From contig JAATFT010000091.1 in assembly GCA_015655075.1 (NCBI GenBank), forward strand, positions 62,001 through 126,000: 64,000 bases of DNA, written 5' to 3'. The notes under the pieces were generated by a model. It saw only the letters and a program-made list of their open reading frames with translations, did not search any database and was not told the DNA's origin. Positions 35,271 to 43,363 of the stretch are shown here, piece after piece. Position 1 is the stretch's first letter. Every line of letters begins with the position of its first letter. The position numbers were made by a program, and so were the translations under genes. Source of the stretch: Clostridiales bacterium (lineage in GTDB: Bacteria; Bacillota; Clostridia; Lachnospirales; Lachnospiraceae).

Positions 35271-36143
35271 TTATGCTCTTTTGCCCAATAAACCAGTCGG
35301 TTTAACAAGTAAGAAAAGAATTAAGAGCACAAATGATACCACGTCCTTATAGACCGCCGGTAAAACCATTACAGCTAAATTCTCAACAATACCAATTATG
35401 ATACCGCCAATGATTGCACCGGGCAGATAACCAAAGCCACCGATAACGCCTGCCGAAAATCCTTTTAAACCAATGCTGTTTGACATAGTAGTTGAAACAT
35501 TGAATAAAGGAATGATTAAGATACCTATAATACTGCAAATAATTGCGCTGACAGCTGTGGTAATGCAAATATTTTGTGTAACATTTATACCCATCAATGC
35601 CGCTGCTTTTTTATTTTGTGCAACGCATCGCATTGCTTTTCCTGTTTTCGTAAAGTTCAAAAACAATTGTAAGCCGATTACAACCAGAAGCGATACAAGG
35701 CAAATAATAATATTTGCATTAGAAATAGAAATTTTTCCTATTCTGATGTTTCCGGACAGCCAACCCGATATAGCAAAAGGCGCAGGCCCCCAAATTAACC
35801 TGCATGCCTCTTTAATAATTCTTCCTAATATCATGGTTCCCATAACAGCAAAAATCATAGATTGCATAGTTCTCAATGGATTAAAAATACCATTTGCTAT
35901 CAAAACACCTATTAATCCCATAATCACAAATGCCAAAACAATAGCTAATGGATTGCTGAATCCCATACCCAACACAAAAGTTCCGCCAAATAAGTATGCA
36001 CCAAGCATAATCAATTTATCGTGGCTAAAATTCAATAATCCGGTTGAATTCCAAACTAATGTATATTCAATTCCAACCAGGGCATAAATAAATCCCATAG
36101 CTAAGCCACTAACCAAAAGCTGGACTAAAACAGCTGCGTTCAT
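35271..36143 (-). CDS. livH: Liv-type ABC transporter permease 1 (LivH)
   Basis: This membrane permease has 290 residues and about eight hydrophobic segments. It begins with the LivH-type segment VSGLAMGFIYALVGIEYTLVW, with LLNFSHDKLIMLGAY soon after, and ends with LLVKPTGLLGKRA. The coupling loop AMRCVAQNKKAAALMGIN is clear. A 33-bp stem-loop separates it from the binding-protein gene upstream, and AGGAGG precedes the ATG. Confidence 0.93.
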   Translation of the reverse strand: MNAAVLVQLLVSGLAMGFIYALVGIEYTLVWNSTGLLNFSHDKLIMLGAYLFGGTFVLGMGFSNPLAIVLAFVIMGLIGVLIANGIFNPLRTMQSMIFAVMGTMILGRIIKEACRLIWGPAPFAISGWLSGNIRIGKISISNANIIICLVSLLVVIGLQLFLNFTKTGKAMRCVAQNKKAAALMGINVTQNICITTAVSAIICSIIGILIIPLFNVSTTMSNSIGLKGFSAGVIGGFGYLPGAIIGGIIIGIVENLAVMVLPAVYKDVVSFVLLILFLLVKPTGLLGKRA

Positions 36144-36166
36144 TTTGCCTCCTCCTTTTTCATGTC

Positions 36167-36199
36167 ACCGGTTCCTAACCGCAAAGGATAGGAACCGGT
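36167..36199 (-). terminator. Intercistronic stem-loop between binding protein and LivH genes
   Basis: ACCGGTTCCTA and TAGGAACCGGT pair perfectly (11 bp) around an 11-nt loop, 26 bp past the binding-protein stop. There is no T-run on the minus strand, so it is likely a partial terminator or mRNA stabiliser that keeps the binding protein in excess. Confidence 0.65.
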
Positions 36200-36225
36200 G
36201 TTAACATTATATTGTGCCAATTGTA

Positions 36226-37422
36226 TTACTCAACACTGATAGACTTAATGAAAACAGGTTCTTTGTTAATAATTTCAGCCACATTGACACTATGTACCAA
36301 ATTATTTTTGTCGTCACATTCTAAAACACCAACCGGTGCCGACAAATCAGATGTTTTTTTAAGTGCTTCCATGACAGCTGTTCTGTCTGTTGTTCCTGCT
36401 GCTTCGATTGCTTCTATTAGGACGAGCGCCGCACCATAGTAGGATGCAGAATATAATTCGGTATTTATTCCATATTTCTCACTGAATTTCTTATTAAATT
36501 CCTGAACCGTCTCATCAGTGCTTGTAAAAACGTAATCAGTTACCCCCTGCCAGCCTTCAATATATTCCGGTTCACACATATCAATAACCTGCTGCATTGT
36601 AATACCTGGCGAAGACACAACTTTAGCTTCTAATCCAAGTTCATAAATCTGACGTGCATGGATTGCCAGTTCAGAATCATGTGTCCAAATAAGCAACGCG
36701 TCAACCCCCTCTGTACCCATCTTAGTAATTTGAGCTGTAAAATCAGTATCGCCTGTATTATGGCCTTCTGATACATAACCAATCCCATTTGCTTTACAAT
36801 ATTCCGCAACAATTTTTTCTGCGCCTGCACCATAGTCGTCACTGTTATACAACATACCAATTTTCTTGGCACCAAGCTCATCTACGGCATATGCTGCAGC
36901 GACAGAAGCAAATATTTCATCCGATGCGCGAATCCTAAACAGATAGTCGTTCCCCAATTCTGAAATGGAGGGTGAAGTACCTCCGGTCAGTGTCGGAACA
37001 CCCGCCGTTGCAACAGTTGCTTCTACTGCAAGAGCATTGGTGCTTCTATGAGGTCCAATAATTCCAACAACTTCCTCAGAGATTAACTTTTCAACGCATG
37101 TAACGGCCATATCCTGCAATGTCTGGTCATCTTCTACCAACAACTCAATTTCTCTTCCCCCCAATATGCCGCCTGCTGCATTGTACTCATCAATAGCTAA
37201 CTGAACTGCCTGCTGCATCCTCTCACCATTTAGCGGATTATCCCCTGTAAGCATAGCAACCAGTCCAATTTTAACCGGTTCGCTGGTACTTGTGGCTTCC
37301 TCTACCGTACTATTTGTACTTTCTGACTCACTTGTCTCATCAGGATTGCTGCAGGCAACCAAAGATAAAACCATTGCAACCATCAGTACTAACGATAAAT
37401 ACTTCCATAAACCTTTTTTCAT
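36226..37422 (-). CDS. Substrate-binding lipoprotein of the Liv-type importer
   Basis: This extracellular lipoprotein of about 398 residues delivers a ligand to LivHMGF. The signal peptide ends at the lipobox LSLVACS, followed by a Ser/Thr/Glu-rich linker. The type 1 binding fold starts at KIGLVAMLTGDNPLNGERM, continues with EDDQTLQDMAVTCVEKLI and includes GIIGPHRSTNALAV, the usual ligand loop. The ATG at 37422 follows GAAGGAAGG; the longer track ORF adds 20 residues and overlaps the upstream gene. The ligand is not evident, but the neighbours suggest a hydroxy or keto acid. Confidence 0.92.
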   Translation of the reverse strand: MKKGLWKYLSLVLMVAMVLSLVACSNPDETSESESTNSTVEEATSTSEPVKIGLVAMLTGDNPLNGERMQQAVQLAIDEYNAAGGILGGREIELLVEDDQTLQDMAVTCVEKLISEEVVGIIGPHRSTNALAVEATVATAGVPTLTGGTSPSISELGNDYLFRIRASDEIFASVAAAYAVDELGAKKIGMLYNSDDYGAGAEKIVAEYCKANGIGYVSEGHNTGDTDFTAQITKMGTEGVDALLIWTHDSELAIHARQIYELGLEAKVVSSPGITMQQVIDMCEPEYIEGWQGVTDYVFTSTDETVQEFNKKFSEKYGINTELYSASYYGAALVLIEAIEAAGTTDRTAVMEALKKTSDLSAPVGVLECDDKNNLVHSVNVAEIINKEPVFIKSISVE

Positions 37423-37459
37423 AAAAATACCTTCCTTCTCTCTTAATTTTTTATAACTA

Positions 37460-38545
37460 CTACACGATATACCTAATACCATCCTTGATTTTATTAAATA
37501 ATACCATGTCGTTTGCGATTGTTTTCTTATGAATATAAAGAATCAATTCTTCCATCTTTTTCTTGTCATTCGGAAACCCTACCGCCGCCAAGCTTGTAGG
37601 ACACCCGATTTTAGCCATGAAGCTTTTACATTCATTGATTTCTTCCAGTGTTCCTCCATTCACGGCAATCTGTAACGGCAAGGCCATTCCGACAATCTCA
37701 CCATGCAGATATTCTGCTCGAATCTCCTTGTGGAGGCAGCAAATCGCATCGTATAAATTATGTGCAATCGCCAATTGCTTTCCTCCTGTAGAAAGGTTCG
37801 AAACCATTCCCGTCAACATGATGTTCATGCAGACAATGTCATCTAATAGTACCGTATCTTTCTTTCCCTTAAACTCTCGTATTGCCTGCAGCCCTTTTGC
37901 TATATACTTTGCATATGTATAACCTGCAATCGAGGTTGCTATATCCGAAGTTACTGTTCTGCCTTCGTCTCCTAAATTTAACATTGTAAATAAAAATTCT
38001 GGTTTCTTAGCCATTGCATCGGCTATGCCGGATGCCAGATATCGAACCGGACAATCATATACCACAATATCGGTATCTACAATGACAGCACTAATCTCAT
38101 GTTTAAGAAAGCCGCTTTTTTCAACGGAACCGTCTTCCCCATATACGACATACAAAATTGCATAGGCGGCACAAGTTGCTGCAGATGTAGGTACTGTTAT
38201 GATTTTGGCATTTACTATATCTCCTGCAGCTTTTGCAATATCAAGTATTCTTCCGCCACCGACCCCAATAATAACATCCGTGTCGTATTCCTTTACTTGA
38301 CCTGTAATATAATCAAAGCTTTTTTGTGTGGATGGTCCCGAATAAATCATAGTCTTGTATTCGATTCCTACTGTATTTAAACTTGCTGATAATTTTTCCA
38401 TTACCTTTCCCGAAACAAGTTCATCGGAAATTAGCAAAAATGCACGTCTTCCAAAATATGCCGCCTCTGAACCAAGTTCCTTTATTGCCCCATGATGTTG
38501 GATATATCTTCCTGCACCCACTTGGATGTGTGATTCGTTAAACAA
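37460..38545 (-). CDS. Iron-containing alcohol dehydrogenase, glycerol-dehydrogenase-like
   Basis: This NAD-dependent, metal-containing dehydrogenase has about 361 residues. The cofactor loop is IGVGGGRILDIAK. Likely metal ligands are Asp in SGIADAMAKKPEF, His in QLAIAHNLYDAI and His in EYLHGEIVGM, the GldA pattern. The start is odd: GGGAGGAAA lies inside the track ORF, so I use the TTG at 38545; the ATG at 38572 has no ribosome binding site. It lies upstream of the transporter genes and would reduce or oxidise a polyol or hydroxy-aldehyde in the same pathway. Confidence 0.88.
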   Translation of the reverse strand: MFNESHIQVGAGRYIQHHGAIKELGSEAAYFGRRAFLLISDELVSGKVMEKLSASLNTVGIEYKTMIYSGPSTQKSFDYITGQVKEYDTDVIIGVGGGRILDIAKAAGDIVNAKIITVPTSAATCAAYAILYVVYGEDGSVEKSGFLKHEISAVIVDTDIVVYDCPVRYLASGIADAMAKKPEFLFTMLNLGDEGRTVTSDIATSIAGYTYAKYIAKGLQAIREFKGKKDTVLLDDIVCMNIMLTGMVSNLSTGGKQLAIAHNLYDAICCLHKEIRAEYLHGEIVGMALPLQIAVNGGTLEEINECKSFMAKIGCPTSLAAVGFPNDKKKMEELILYIHKKTIANDMVLFNKIKDGIRYIV

Positions 38546-38588
38546 ATAATTTCCTCCCTTTTTAAAAGACATATAAATTTAATATAAT

Positions 38589-38608
38589 AAATAAAAAATA
38601 TTTTATTT
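38589..38608. promoter_or_regulatory. AT-rich 20-mer shared (inverted) with 32570-32589
   Basis: The reverse complement of this stretch is identical to 32570-32589. It lies 44 bp upstream of the TTG start of the GldA-like gene, where a promoter or operator is expected. Confidence 0.35.
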
Positions 38609-38652
38609 ATTTCTATAAAAAAGCATATGATATGAACTATAATGAAGCTTCC

Positions 38653-39744
38653 CTATGCTCCCAGATATTTTTGTTTATCCAATCCTGCCTCAGCCGCAAT
38701 GGCTTCTAGTTCCTCATATGTCTTGCCATTAATATAGAATCCATTCATTTTCCGGTCGTTGAACTGGCTCAGTTCCCGTTCGCCGTGAGTATAGATTCGA
38801 GTTTCACCCTCTGACTTATTAGAAGCTCGAACTAACTCCATATAAGCACTCATATGCTTTTCTACGTCTTCTTTATTTCCAAACATCGCATAATCGATTG
38901 CCATGAACATATGGCAACACCTTTCCTTGATTGTATCTCTTCTGACATAATAACTGGTGCAACCGCCGCTTAAGATGCCCGTCATCAGTTCAACCATCAT
39001 GGAAAGTCCGTAACCCTTATGTCCGCCATGGGTCTCTCCGGTACCTCCCAGGGGGAGCAGACCTCCGTCCGTTTTATTTTTACGAATATTTATGAAGTCT
39101 TGTGCAACTGTAGTGTTTTTCCCTTCTGCATTCAGTACCCATCCTATCGGGATAGCCTTTTGTTTTTTATTATACACCTCAATCTTACCAGCTGGCACGA
39201 CACTAGTTGCCATATCGATATGAAACGGATAAGGCTTTGCAGGCATAGTCAAAGCAATCGGATTCGTCCCCATGACCGGGGTTCTACCAAATGTAGGAAG
39301 GACTAATGCTTCTGAATTGGTCATGGATATACCCAGCAGCCCTTCTTTAGCCGCCATCATGGAATAATATCCAGCAATCCCATAATGGCTTGAATTCTTG
39401 ACTAGCACCATTCCTATTCCTGCTTCTTTTGCCTTTTGAATCGCCAGTTTCATCGCTTTGCCACCCACTATCTGCCCATATCCTTCATCGGCATCAATTA
39501 CGGCAGATACCATGGTTTCCTGTATGATTTTCGGTTGGGCATTTGGATTTATCCGACCAGCCTTACTCCCATCATAATACATTTTCAATCTCTGCAGACC
39601 ATGTGACTCAATCCCCATCAAATCACTGGTAAGCACTACATCTGCAATCTGTTGGCTATCCTTCTTTGGGATACCCAAATATTCAAATACAAGGCAACAG
39701 AATTCATAGCCTCTATCATATTCTATCTTCTTGTAATCATCCAT
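38653..39744 (-). CDS. Ldh2/YlbC-family NAD-dependent 2-hydroxyacid dehydrogenase
   Basis: This soluble oxidoreductase of the malate/L-lactate dehydrogenase (AllD/YiaK) family has 363 residues. Family marks are GIESHGLQRLKMY at residues 34-46, the catalytic His in VKNSSHYGIAGYYSMMA, TNSEALVLPTFGRTPVMGTNPIA and THGGHKGYGLSMMVELMTG. This family oxidises ureidoglycolate, 2,3-diketogulonate, sulfolactate or related 2-hydroxy acids. The context with a LarA-like protein suggests that one stereoisomer of a hydroxy acid is first racemised and then oxidised. AGGAGGG precedes the ATG. Confidence 0.92.
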   Translation of the reverse strand: MDDYKKIEYDRGYEFCCLVFEYLGIPKKDSQQIADVVLTSDLMGIESHGLQRLKMYYDGSKAGRINPNAQPKIIQETMVSAVIDADEGYGQIVGGKAMKLAIQKAKEAGIGMVLVKNSSHYGIAGYYSMMAAKEGLLGISMTNSEALVLPTFGRTPVMGTNPIALTMPAKPYPFHIDMATSVVPAGKIEVYNKKQKAIPIGWVLNAEGKNTTVAQDFINIRKNKTDGGLLPLGGTGETHGGHKGYGLSMMVELMTGILSGGCTSYYVRRDTIKERCCHMFMAIDYAMFGNKEDVEKHMSAYMELVRASNKSEGETRIYTHGERELSQFNDRKMNGFYINGKTYEELEAIAAEAGLDKQKYLGA

Positions 39745-39879
39745 CGTAAAACCCTCCTGTTAAATCAATAATCCTTCGTATCTTCCCATTGAAAAGGTAC
39801 GTAACAGCTATAGAAAAATAAAACAGCCATTCAGCGTTATATGCTTCATCCCCATGGCATTAAGGATTCAATAATGGAA

Positions 39880-40515
39880 TCATTGTGCAAATGACATTTG
39901 ATTGTATATATTGTAAATGTGATTTTCAATAACAGCTTTCGCATTATTGAGATCTCTTTTTTGCAAGCAATCCATCAAACGAGAATGTTCTTCCACGGCT
40001 TTTATCTGGTCTCGGGATTCAGGCGGTAATACCAGATAACTTGCAACTAAGTATTTCCCTTGTACCTTTCTATATATATCCGACAAATATGCATTTTGAG
40101 CACCACTGATTAATATCCTATGGAAATGTAAATCCTCTTTTGACATTTCCAAATATTTTTTATTGCTGTATTCTTCGCAAAGCAAGGCGCTTTTTTCTAA
40201 TTCCTTAAAAATCACTTTATTATCTGGATCAATCATATCTAATGCATTCTTTTCTAATAATAATCTTACTTCCACGATTTCTTTTACTTGTTGGTCATCA
40301 AAGCTAGGCACATATAGACGCCCATTGGATTTGATTTCTAATATTCCATCCATATTTAGCAACTTTGCGGCCTGACTAATTGGGGTGCGGCTCACATTGA
40401 ATTTCTCTACCAGATCGTCTAAAAGTATTTGCTGGCCCATAACATATTCGCCGGCAATTAAGCTATCAATAATTTTTTCATACAATATAATATCTAAGTT
40501 CTTTTTAATTCCCAT
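39880..40515 (-). CDS. GntR-family regulator, FCD (FadR-type) effector domain
   Basis: This 211-residue transcription factor has an N-terminal winged helix (YVMGQQILLDDLVEKFNVSRTPISQAAKLL). The C-terminal all-helical FCD domain has metal-binding histidines in EDLHFHRILIS, VEEHSRLMD and IENHIYNIYN. FCD regulators typically sense organic acids such as lactate, glycolate or uronates, matching the neighbouring dehydrogenases. The ATG at 40515 is chosen, because the 29-residue track extension is AT-rich leader sequence. It probably controls the unit running to the DapA-family gene. Confidence 0.92.
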   Translation of the reverse strand: MGIKKNLDIILYEKIIDSLIAGEYVMGQQILLDDLVEKFNVSRTPISQAAKLLNMDGILEIKSNGRLYVPSFDDQQVKEIVEVRLLLEKNALDMIDPDNKVIFKELEKSALLCEEYSNKKYLEMSKEDLHFHRILISGAQNAYLSDIYRKVQGKYLVASYLVLPPESRDQIKAVEEHSRLMDCLQKRDLNNAKAVIENHIYNIYNQMSFAQ

Positions 40516-40692
40516 ATTTCCAATTTCCTTCCGCTTAAAAAATTTAATATTTTTTATATTTTTATTATAGAACATTGTTATGCAAATTGCAATATAATTC
40601 AAATATTAATCAATTATTTTTAATGTATTTTTATCTATCTTATAAAATTTTACAATTATGTTTGTTAAATTTTAGTCAATATGTATATTTAT

Positions 40693-41973
40693 TTAATTAA
40701 TGAATCCTCCTTTTTCATCAAATTGTAATATTGCCGGTTCGTTTTCTATTTCAAGTTTCGGATGTGATTTGGAAATGGAATAGTATGCTTCTGACAGCAT
40801 AATATGCTCCAAGTGAAGAGTATTCGCAATTCTAACAATTTTTATATTCTTCGTATCTATTCCGACGCATGTCTTAATGCACATTTGTATTGCTTCTTTT
40901 TCATTTTCAACGATACATGGGATTTTGGAAGATACTAATGCCGTAGTTGTGATTGCATTCAGGTACATAGCCTCCAAATCCAAATCGTAAAATACTTTTT
41001 GGGGAATTACATCGCACATCCCAATCCCAATGCCGTTCCCCTTCGTCTCATCACTTAACGCAAGTACCGCAACACGCTGGGATTTGATTCCACCGTTGGC
41101 GTAAGGTGTGTCAAAAGTTCCTGTAATATTGGGATCCATACCGCTCCCACTATAATTCTTGCCTATCTCATCTACGATCAACACGTCACATTCATCCAGA
41201 TATATTCTGGGCATGAATCCATATGCCTCCTTTAACAGCTGCGGCTCTTTTTTCTCAATTTCGTCTGAATTCAAGGCGACGATTTTGCATGTCTCATCAA
41301 ATGCGTTCTCCAATGCTGCGACGGCAAATAATATGTTGGATTGCTCGATAATAGCCTTTCCGAATAAATACACGTTTTTTGCCATGTTTTCAAACCCTTG
41401 TGCATGGCAAGTCTCGGCTCCTTTTCGTTTTCCCAAACCGATTGCCATCATTTTCATAATTCCACTTTCATATGGCCCGCAAAATGAAGTATGGGGTTTG
41501 ATTCGATTAAATACAATAATTCCATCTGCCTGAGCGGCATGCTTGTCAATCCAGACATCGAGCCCTTCTTCATTTACACCGATTTTAACTACCTCCATGG
41601 AGGAAATGATAGGGCAGCCACAAAATTCTTTCGTTACTCCATAGGATTCCAAAATCTTCTGCTGACCTTCTGCCAAAGAACTTCCATGGCTTCCCATTGC
41701 AGGTACAATAAAGGGGAAAGCTCCCTTTTTGCGGACAAATTCAGCGATGGCTCTGATAATAACCGCCAGATTCGCGACTCCTCGACTTCCGGCTGTAATG
41801 GCAATCTTCATGTCTTTTTTTATTTGATTCGAAAATTTCTCTTCTGATAAAAGGGCAACAATTGTTGCAGGAATGGTATCAATCTCAATTCTGGAACATT
41901 CAAACTTTTGCCTTACGCAAAACATTTTTGGAATTTCAACATCCCTTAACAATTCCGAAATTCTTCCCCTCAT
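40693..41973 (-). CDS. LarA-like (lactate racemase family) protein
   Basis: The 426-residue protein belongs to the DUF2088/LarA superfamily, which includes nickel-pincer-dependent racemases of lactate and other 2-hydroxy acids. The N-terminal segment ITAGSRGVANLAVIIRAI and the MGSHGSS loop are typical. Candidate equivalents of the LarA cofactor residues are His in NRIKPHTSF, Lys in GIMKMMAIGLG and His in AETCHAQG; the Lys-His spacing of 16 matches that of LarA. It heads the unit with the Ldh2-type dehydrogenase and the importer. Cofactor-building genes larB, larC and larE are not in the window, so activity depends on genes elsewhere. The substrate is unknown. Confidence 0.85.
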   Translation of the reverse strand: MRGRISELLRDVEIPKMFCVRQKFECSRIEIDTIPATIVALLSEEKFSNQIKKDMKIAITAGSRGVANLAVIIRAIAEFVRKKGAFPFIVPAMGSHGSSLAEGQQKILESYGVTKEFCGCPIISSMEVVKIGVNEEGLDVWIDKHAAQADGIIVFNRIKPHTSFCGPYESGIMKMMAIGLGKRKGAETCHAQGFENMAKNVYLFGKAIIEQSNILFAVAALENAFDETCKIVALNSDEIEKKEPQLLKEAYGFMPRIYLDECDVLIVDEIGKNYSGSGMDPNITGTFDTPYANGGIKSQRVAVLALSDETKGNGIGIGMCDVIPQKVFYDLDLEAMYLNAITTTALVSSKIPCIVENEKEAIQMCIKTCVGIDTKNIKIVRIANTLHLEHIMLSEAYYSISKSHPKLEIENEPAILQFDEKGGFIN

Positions 41974-42000
41974 TATAAAGTCCTTCTTTCTTATATTATT

Positions 42001-42133
42001 TTACTCGGATTCATTAATCATACCAAGGTCAAAGACCTGCTTAATTCTTTTCATAGTCAGCATCTGGGTATTGCCAAGCCGTCCCTGCAGATATGGTTTC
42101 AGGGCCTTGTTTAATACAGACTAGGATTTTCAT
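42001..42133 (-). pseudogene. Fused remnant of etfB (first codons) and glcD (last codons)
   Basis: From an ATG at 42133 behind AAGAGGAGA the minus strand reads MKILVCIKQGPET, the characteristic start of an electron-transfer flavoprotein beta subunit. Within a few codons another frame becomes PYLQGRLGNTQ, LTMKRIKQVFDLGMINESE and stop, which is the end of a GlcD-type FAD-linked oxidase. Everything between (most of EtfB, all of EtfA, most of GlcD) has been deleted. The order EtfB-EtfA-GlcD is that of the electron-bifurcating lactate dehydrogenase. The relic sits just upstream of the LarA-like gene. Confidence 0.7.
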
Positions 42134-42410
42134 AGGTATGTCTCCTCTTATTAACCATGCAATTCTATTATGCAATATTGAAGTAACTATCTATATCCAA
42201 ATTATATTTTTATTTATTCTGTATATATTTTTTTATTTTTTTCTATTTTATTATAATATTCATATAAAATTTTGTCAATATATTTTAAATTTTTTATTTA
42301 AAATATATTTTAAGAAGCATTGGACAAAACATATACGATGATTACTTACTTCTTTTACCTGCAATTATTTTATTTAATTATTCTGAGTTTCCAATTATCA
42401 TATTCTAGAA
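42134..42410. other. AT-rich spacer upstream of the LarA unit
   Basis: This spacer is over 80 percent A+T in places (42170-42310) and holds no recognisable gene. It is the likely promoter region for the minus-strand LarA unit. TATTTTAAATTTTTTATTTAAAATATATTTT shows local inverted symmetry, but base composition alone could explain it. Confidence 0.4.
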
Positions 42411-42510
42411 ACGCAAACTCTGCGCTGACGCTTGGTCGCTTCGCGACATAATTCCTTACAAGCGTCATGCGCATCCTCACGGAGTGTTTTTTATTGTATA
42501 GGACAGCATT
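42411..42510 (+). repeat. Structured intergenic repeat, copy 3
   Basis: ACGCAAACTCTGCGCTGACG, CTTGGTCGCTTCGCGACATA and CAAGCGTCATGCGCATCCTC align with copies 1 and 2. TGACGCTTG and CAAGCGTCA form a perfect 9-bp outer stem around a small GTCGCTTCGCGAC hairpin. The right part continues like copy 2 (GGAGTGTTTTTTATTGTATAGGA) until it meets the group II intron end. Confidence 0.75.
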
Positions 42511-42765
42511 GTAGAGTAGTCCAGAGGTCGTAAGACCTCTTTTCCCTCATCAAACCGTACGTGAAGTTTTCCCTCATACGGCTTTCCGACATTCTTCTTT
42601 CTACAGCTTTACGTCATGCAGTCATTTTCTGCAAACCTTTTTCTTTCAATATCAGATTAATTTTACTTAGTCCTTTCAAACTTCTGCTTCTCTGATGTTT
42701 GTCAATCAGGAAGCATTCGGGAAGAATCAAACAGTTCCCGCAAAATCTCTTCCGCAATGCATGCC
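42511..42765 (-). mobile_element. Group II intron relic: domains V and VI plus a short upstream tail
   Basis: On the minus strand AAGCCGTATGAGGGAAAACT and CACGTACGGTTT (42552-42584) form the 33-nt domain V hairpin with the AGC triad. It is followed by a domain VI-like stem (AGAGGTC-TTAC-GACCTCT) and the 3' end CTACTCTAC at about 42511. Upstream about 45 codons are open (ending KGLQKMTA), perhaps the tail of the intron-encoded protein, but I do not recognise them. Domains I-IV and the reverse transcriptase are missing. The 3' flank is the hairpin of structured repeat copy 3, consistent with bacterial class C introns, which favour stem-loops. Confidence 0.72.
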
Positions 42766-42768
42766 TCG

Positions 42769-43060
42769 CTATTTTGAAAGTAAATCCTGATCCCAGCCCA
42801 CCTTAATAAAATATCCGCCGAACTGGTCATTAAATACCTTTTCTGTCTCCGGTGTCTGGAAAGCCTGTACTACTTTCTTATATCTTTCAACTTTAGACGA
42901 ATCCTCAAGGTCAGCACTTCTGGCTGCTATCAGATTCCAATAATTCTCTTCCATAAGACTTGTTATCCGCAAATATCGCATCCTGTGTCTTAACTCCGAA
43001 ATCAAGTGCATAATTACCGTTTATAATGGCTGCAGTCACATCCGGAAGGGCTGACAGAAT
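42769..43060 (-). pseudogene. metQ: metQ/nlpA-type methionine-binding lipoprotein, C-terminal remnant
   Basis: Two minus-strand frames give LSALPDVTAAIINGNYALDFG, KTQDAIFADNKSYG and, after a frameshift near 42960, NYWNLIAARSADLEDS, KVERYKKVVQAFQ and GGYFIKVGWDQDLL. This is the ligand-binding C-terminal half of a D-methionine-type binding protein. The N-terminal half, including the signal peptide, is absent and a 42-bp hairpin takes its place. No metN or metI is nearby. It is a relic bordered by mobile sequences on both sides. Confidence 0.82.
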
Positions 43061-43102
43061 GGTCGAGTAGACGAGCCCTTTACAGGGCACGTCTACTCGA
43101 CC
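43061..43102. repeat. 42-bp near-perfect hairpin at the metQ break point
   Basis: GGTCGAGTAGACG and its exact complement CGTCTACTCGACC flank a second stem GCCCT-TTAC-AGGGC, with a single A opposite A at each junction. It begins exactly where metQ homology ends. It has no T-run. It could be the end of a mobile element or a recombination target. Confidence 0.75.
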
Positions 43103-43105
43103 AAA

Positions 43106-43363
43106 AATTATCCTTGCTTATAAAGGATAATTCTTTGTTTGTTTCTGACGAAATGTTTTCACCCCTCCTCAAAGTACGCGGAAGTACCAGAAAGCTGACA
43201 TCGTTAATAAACCGTTCGTTTTGTTCCTCCGCTTTGCAATCTGACTGATTTTGCGCTGATTTAGCCGATTTTTCCACTACTACCACTCTCTCAAAATCGC
43301 TCCTTGCCTCCCACAAAGTGGAGCATCCAGCCCGGCATAAGCATTTTTCAAACACACTCTAGA
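43106..43363. repeat. Partial copy of the foldback MITE also found at 60.7 kb, plus flanking repeat
   Basis: Bases 43292-43363 are identical to 60812-60883 except for one or two positions, and end in the same TTTTTCAAACACACTCTAGA terminus. The left inverted end is missing. The remainder (43106-43290) contains a perfect AATTATCCTT/AAGGATAATT hairpin and an open minus-strand frame of about 90 codons (track 43080-43355). I regard that frame as part of the repeat, not a gene. Confidence 0.7.

Noticed and set aside
35473-36087. 204-aa plus-strand ORF opposite LivH
   Set aside because: Shadow of the clearly coding LivH gene; hydrophobic complement without start signals.
43080-43355. 91-aa minus-strand ORF
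   Set aside because: It lies wholly in repeat DNA, including 60 bp shared with the non-coding MITE at 60.8 kb and the 42-bp hairpin arm.
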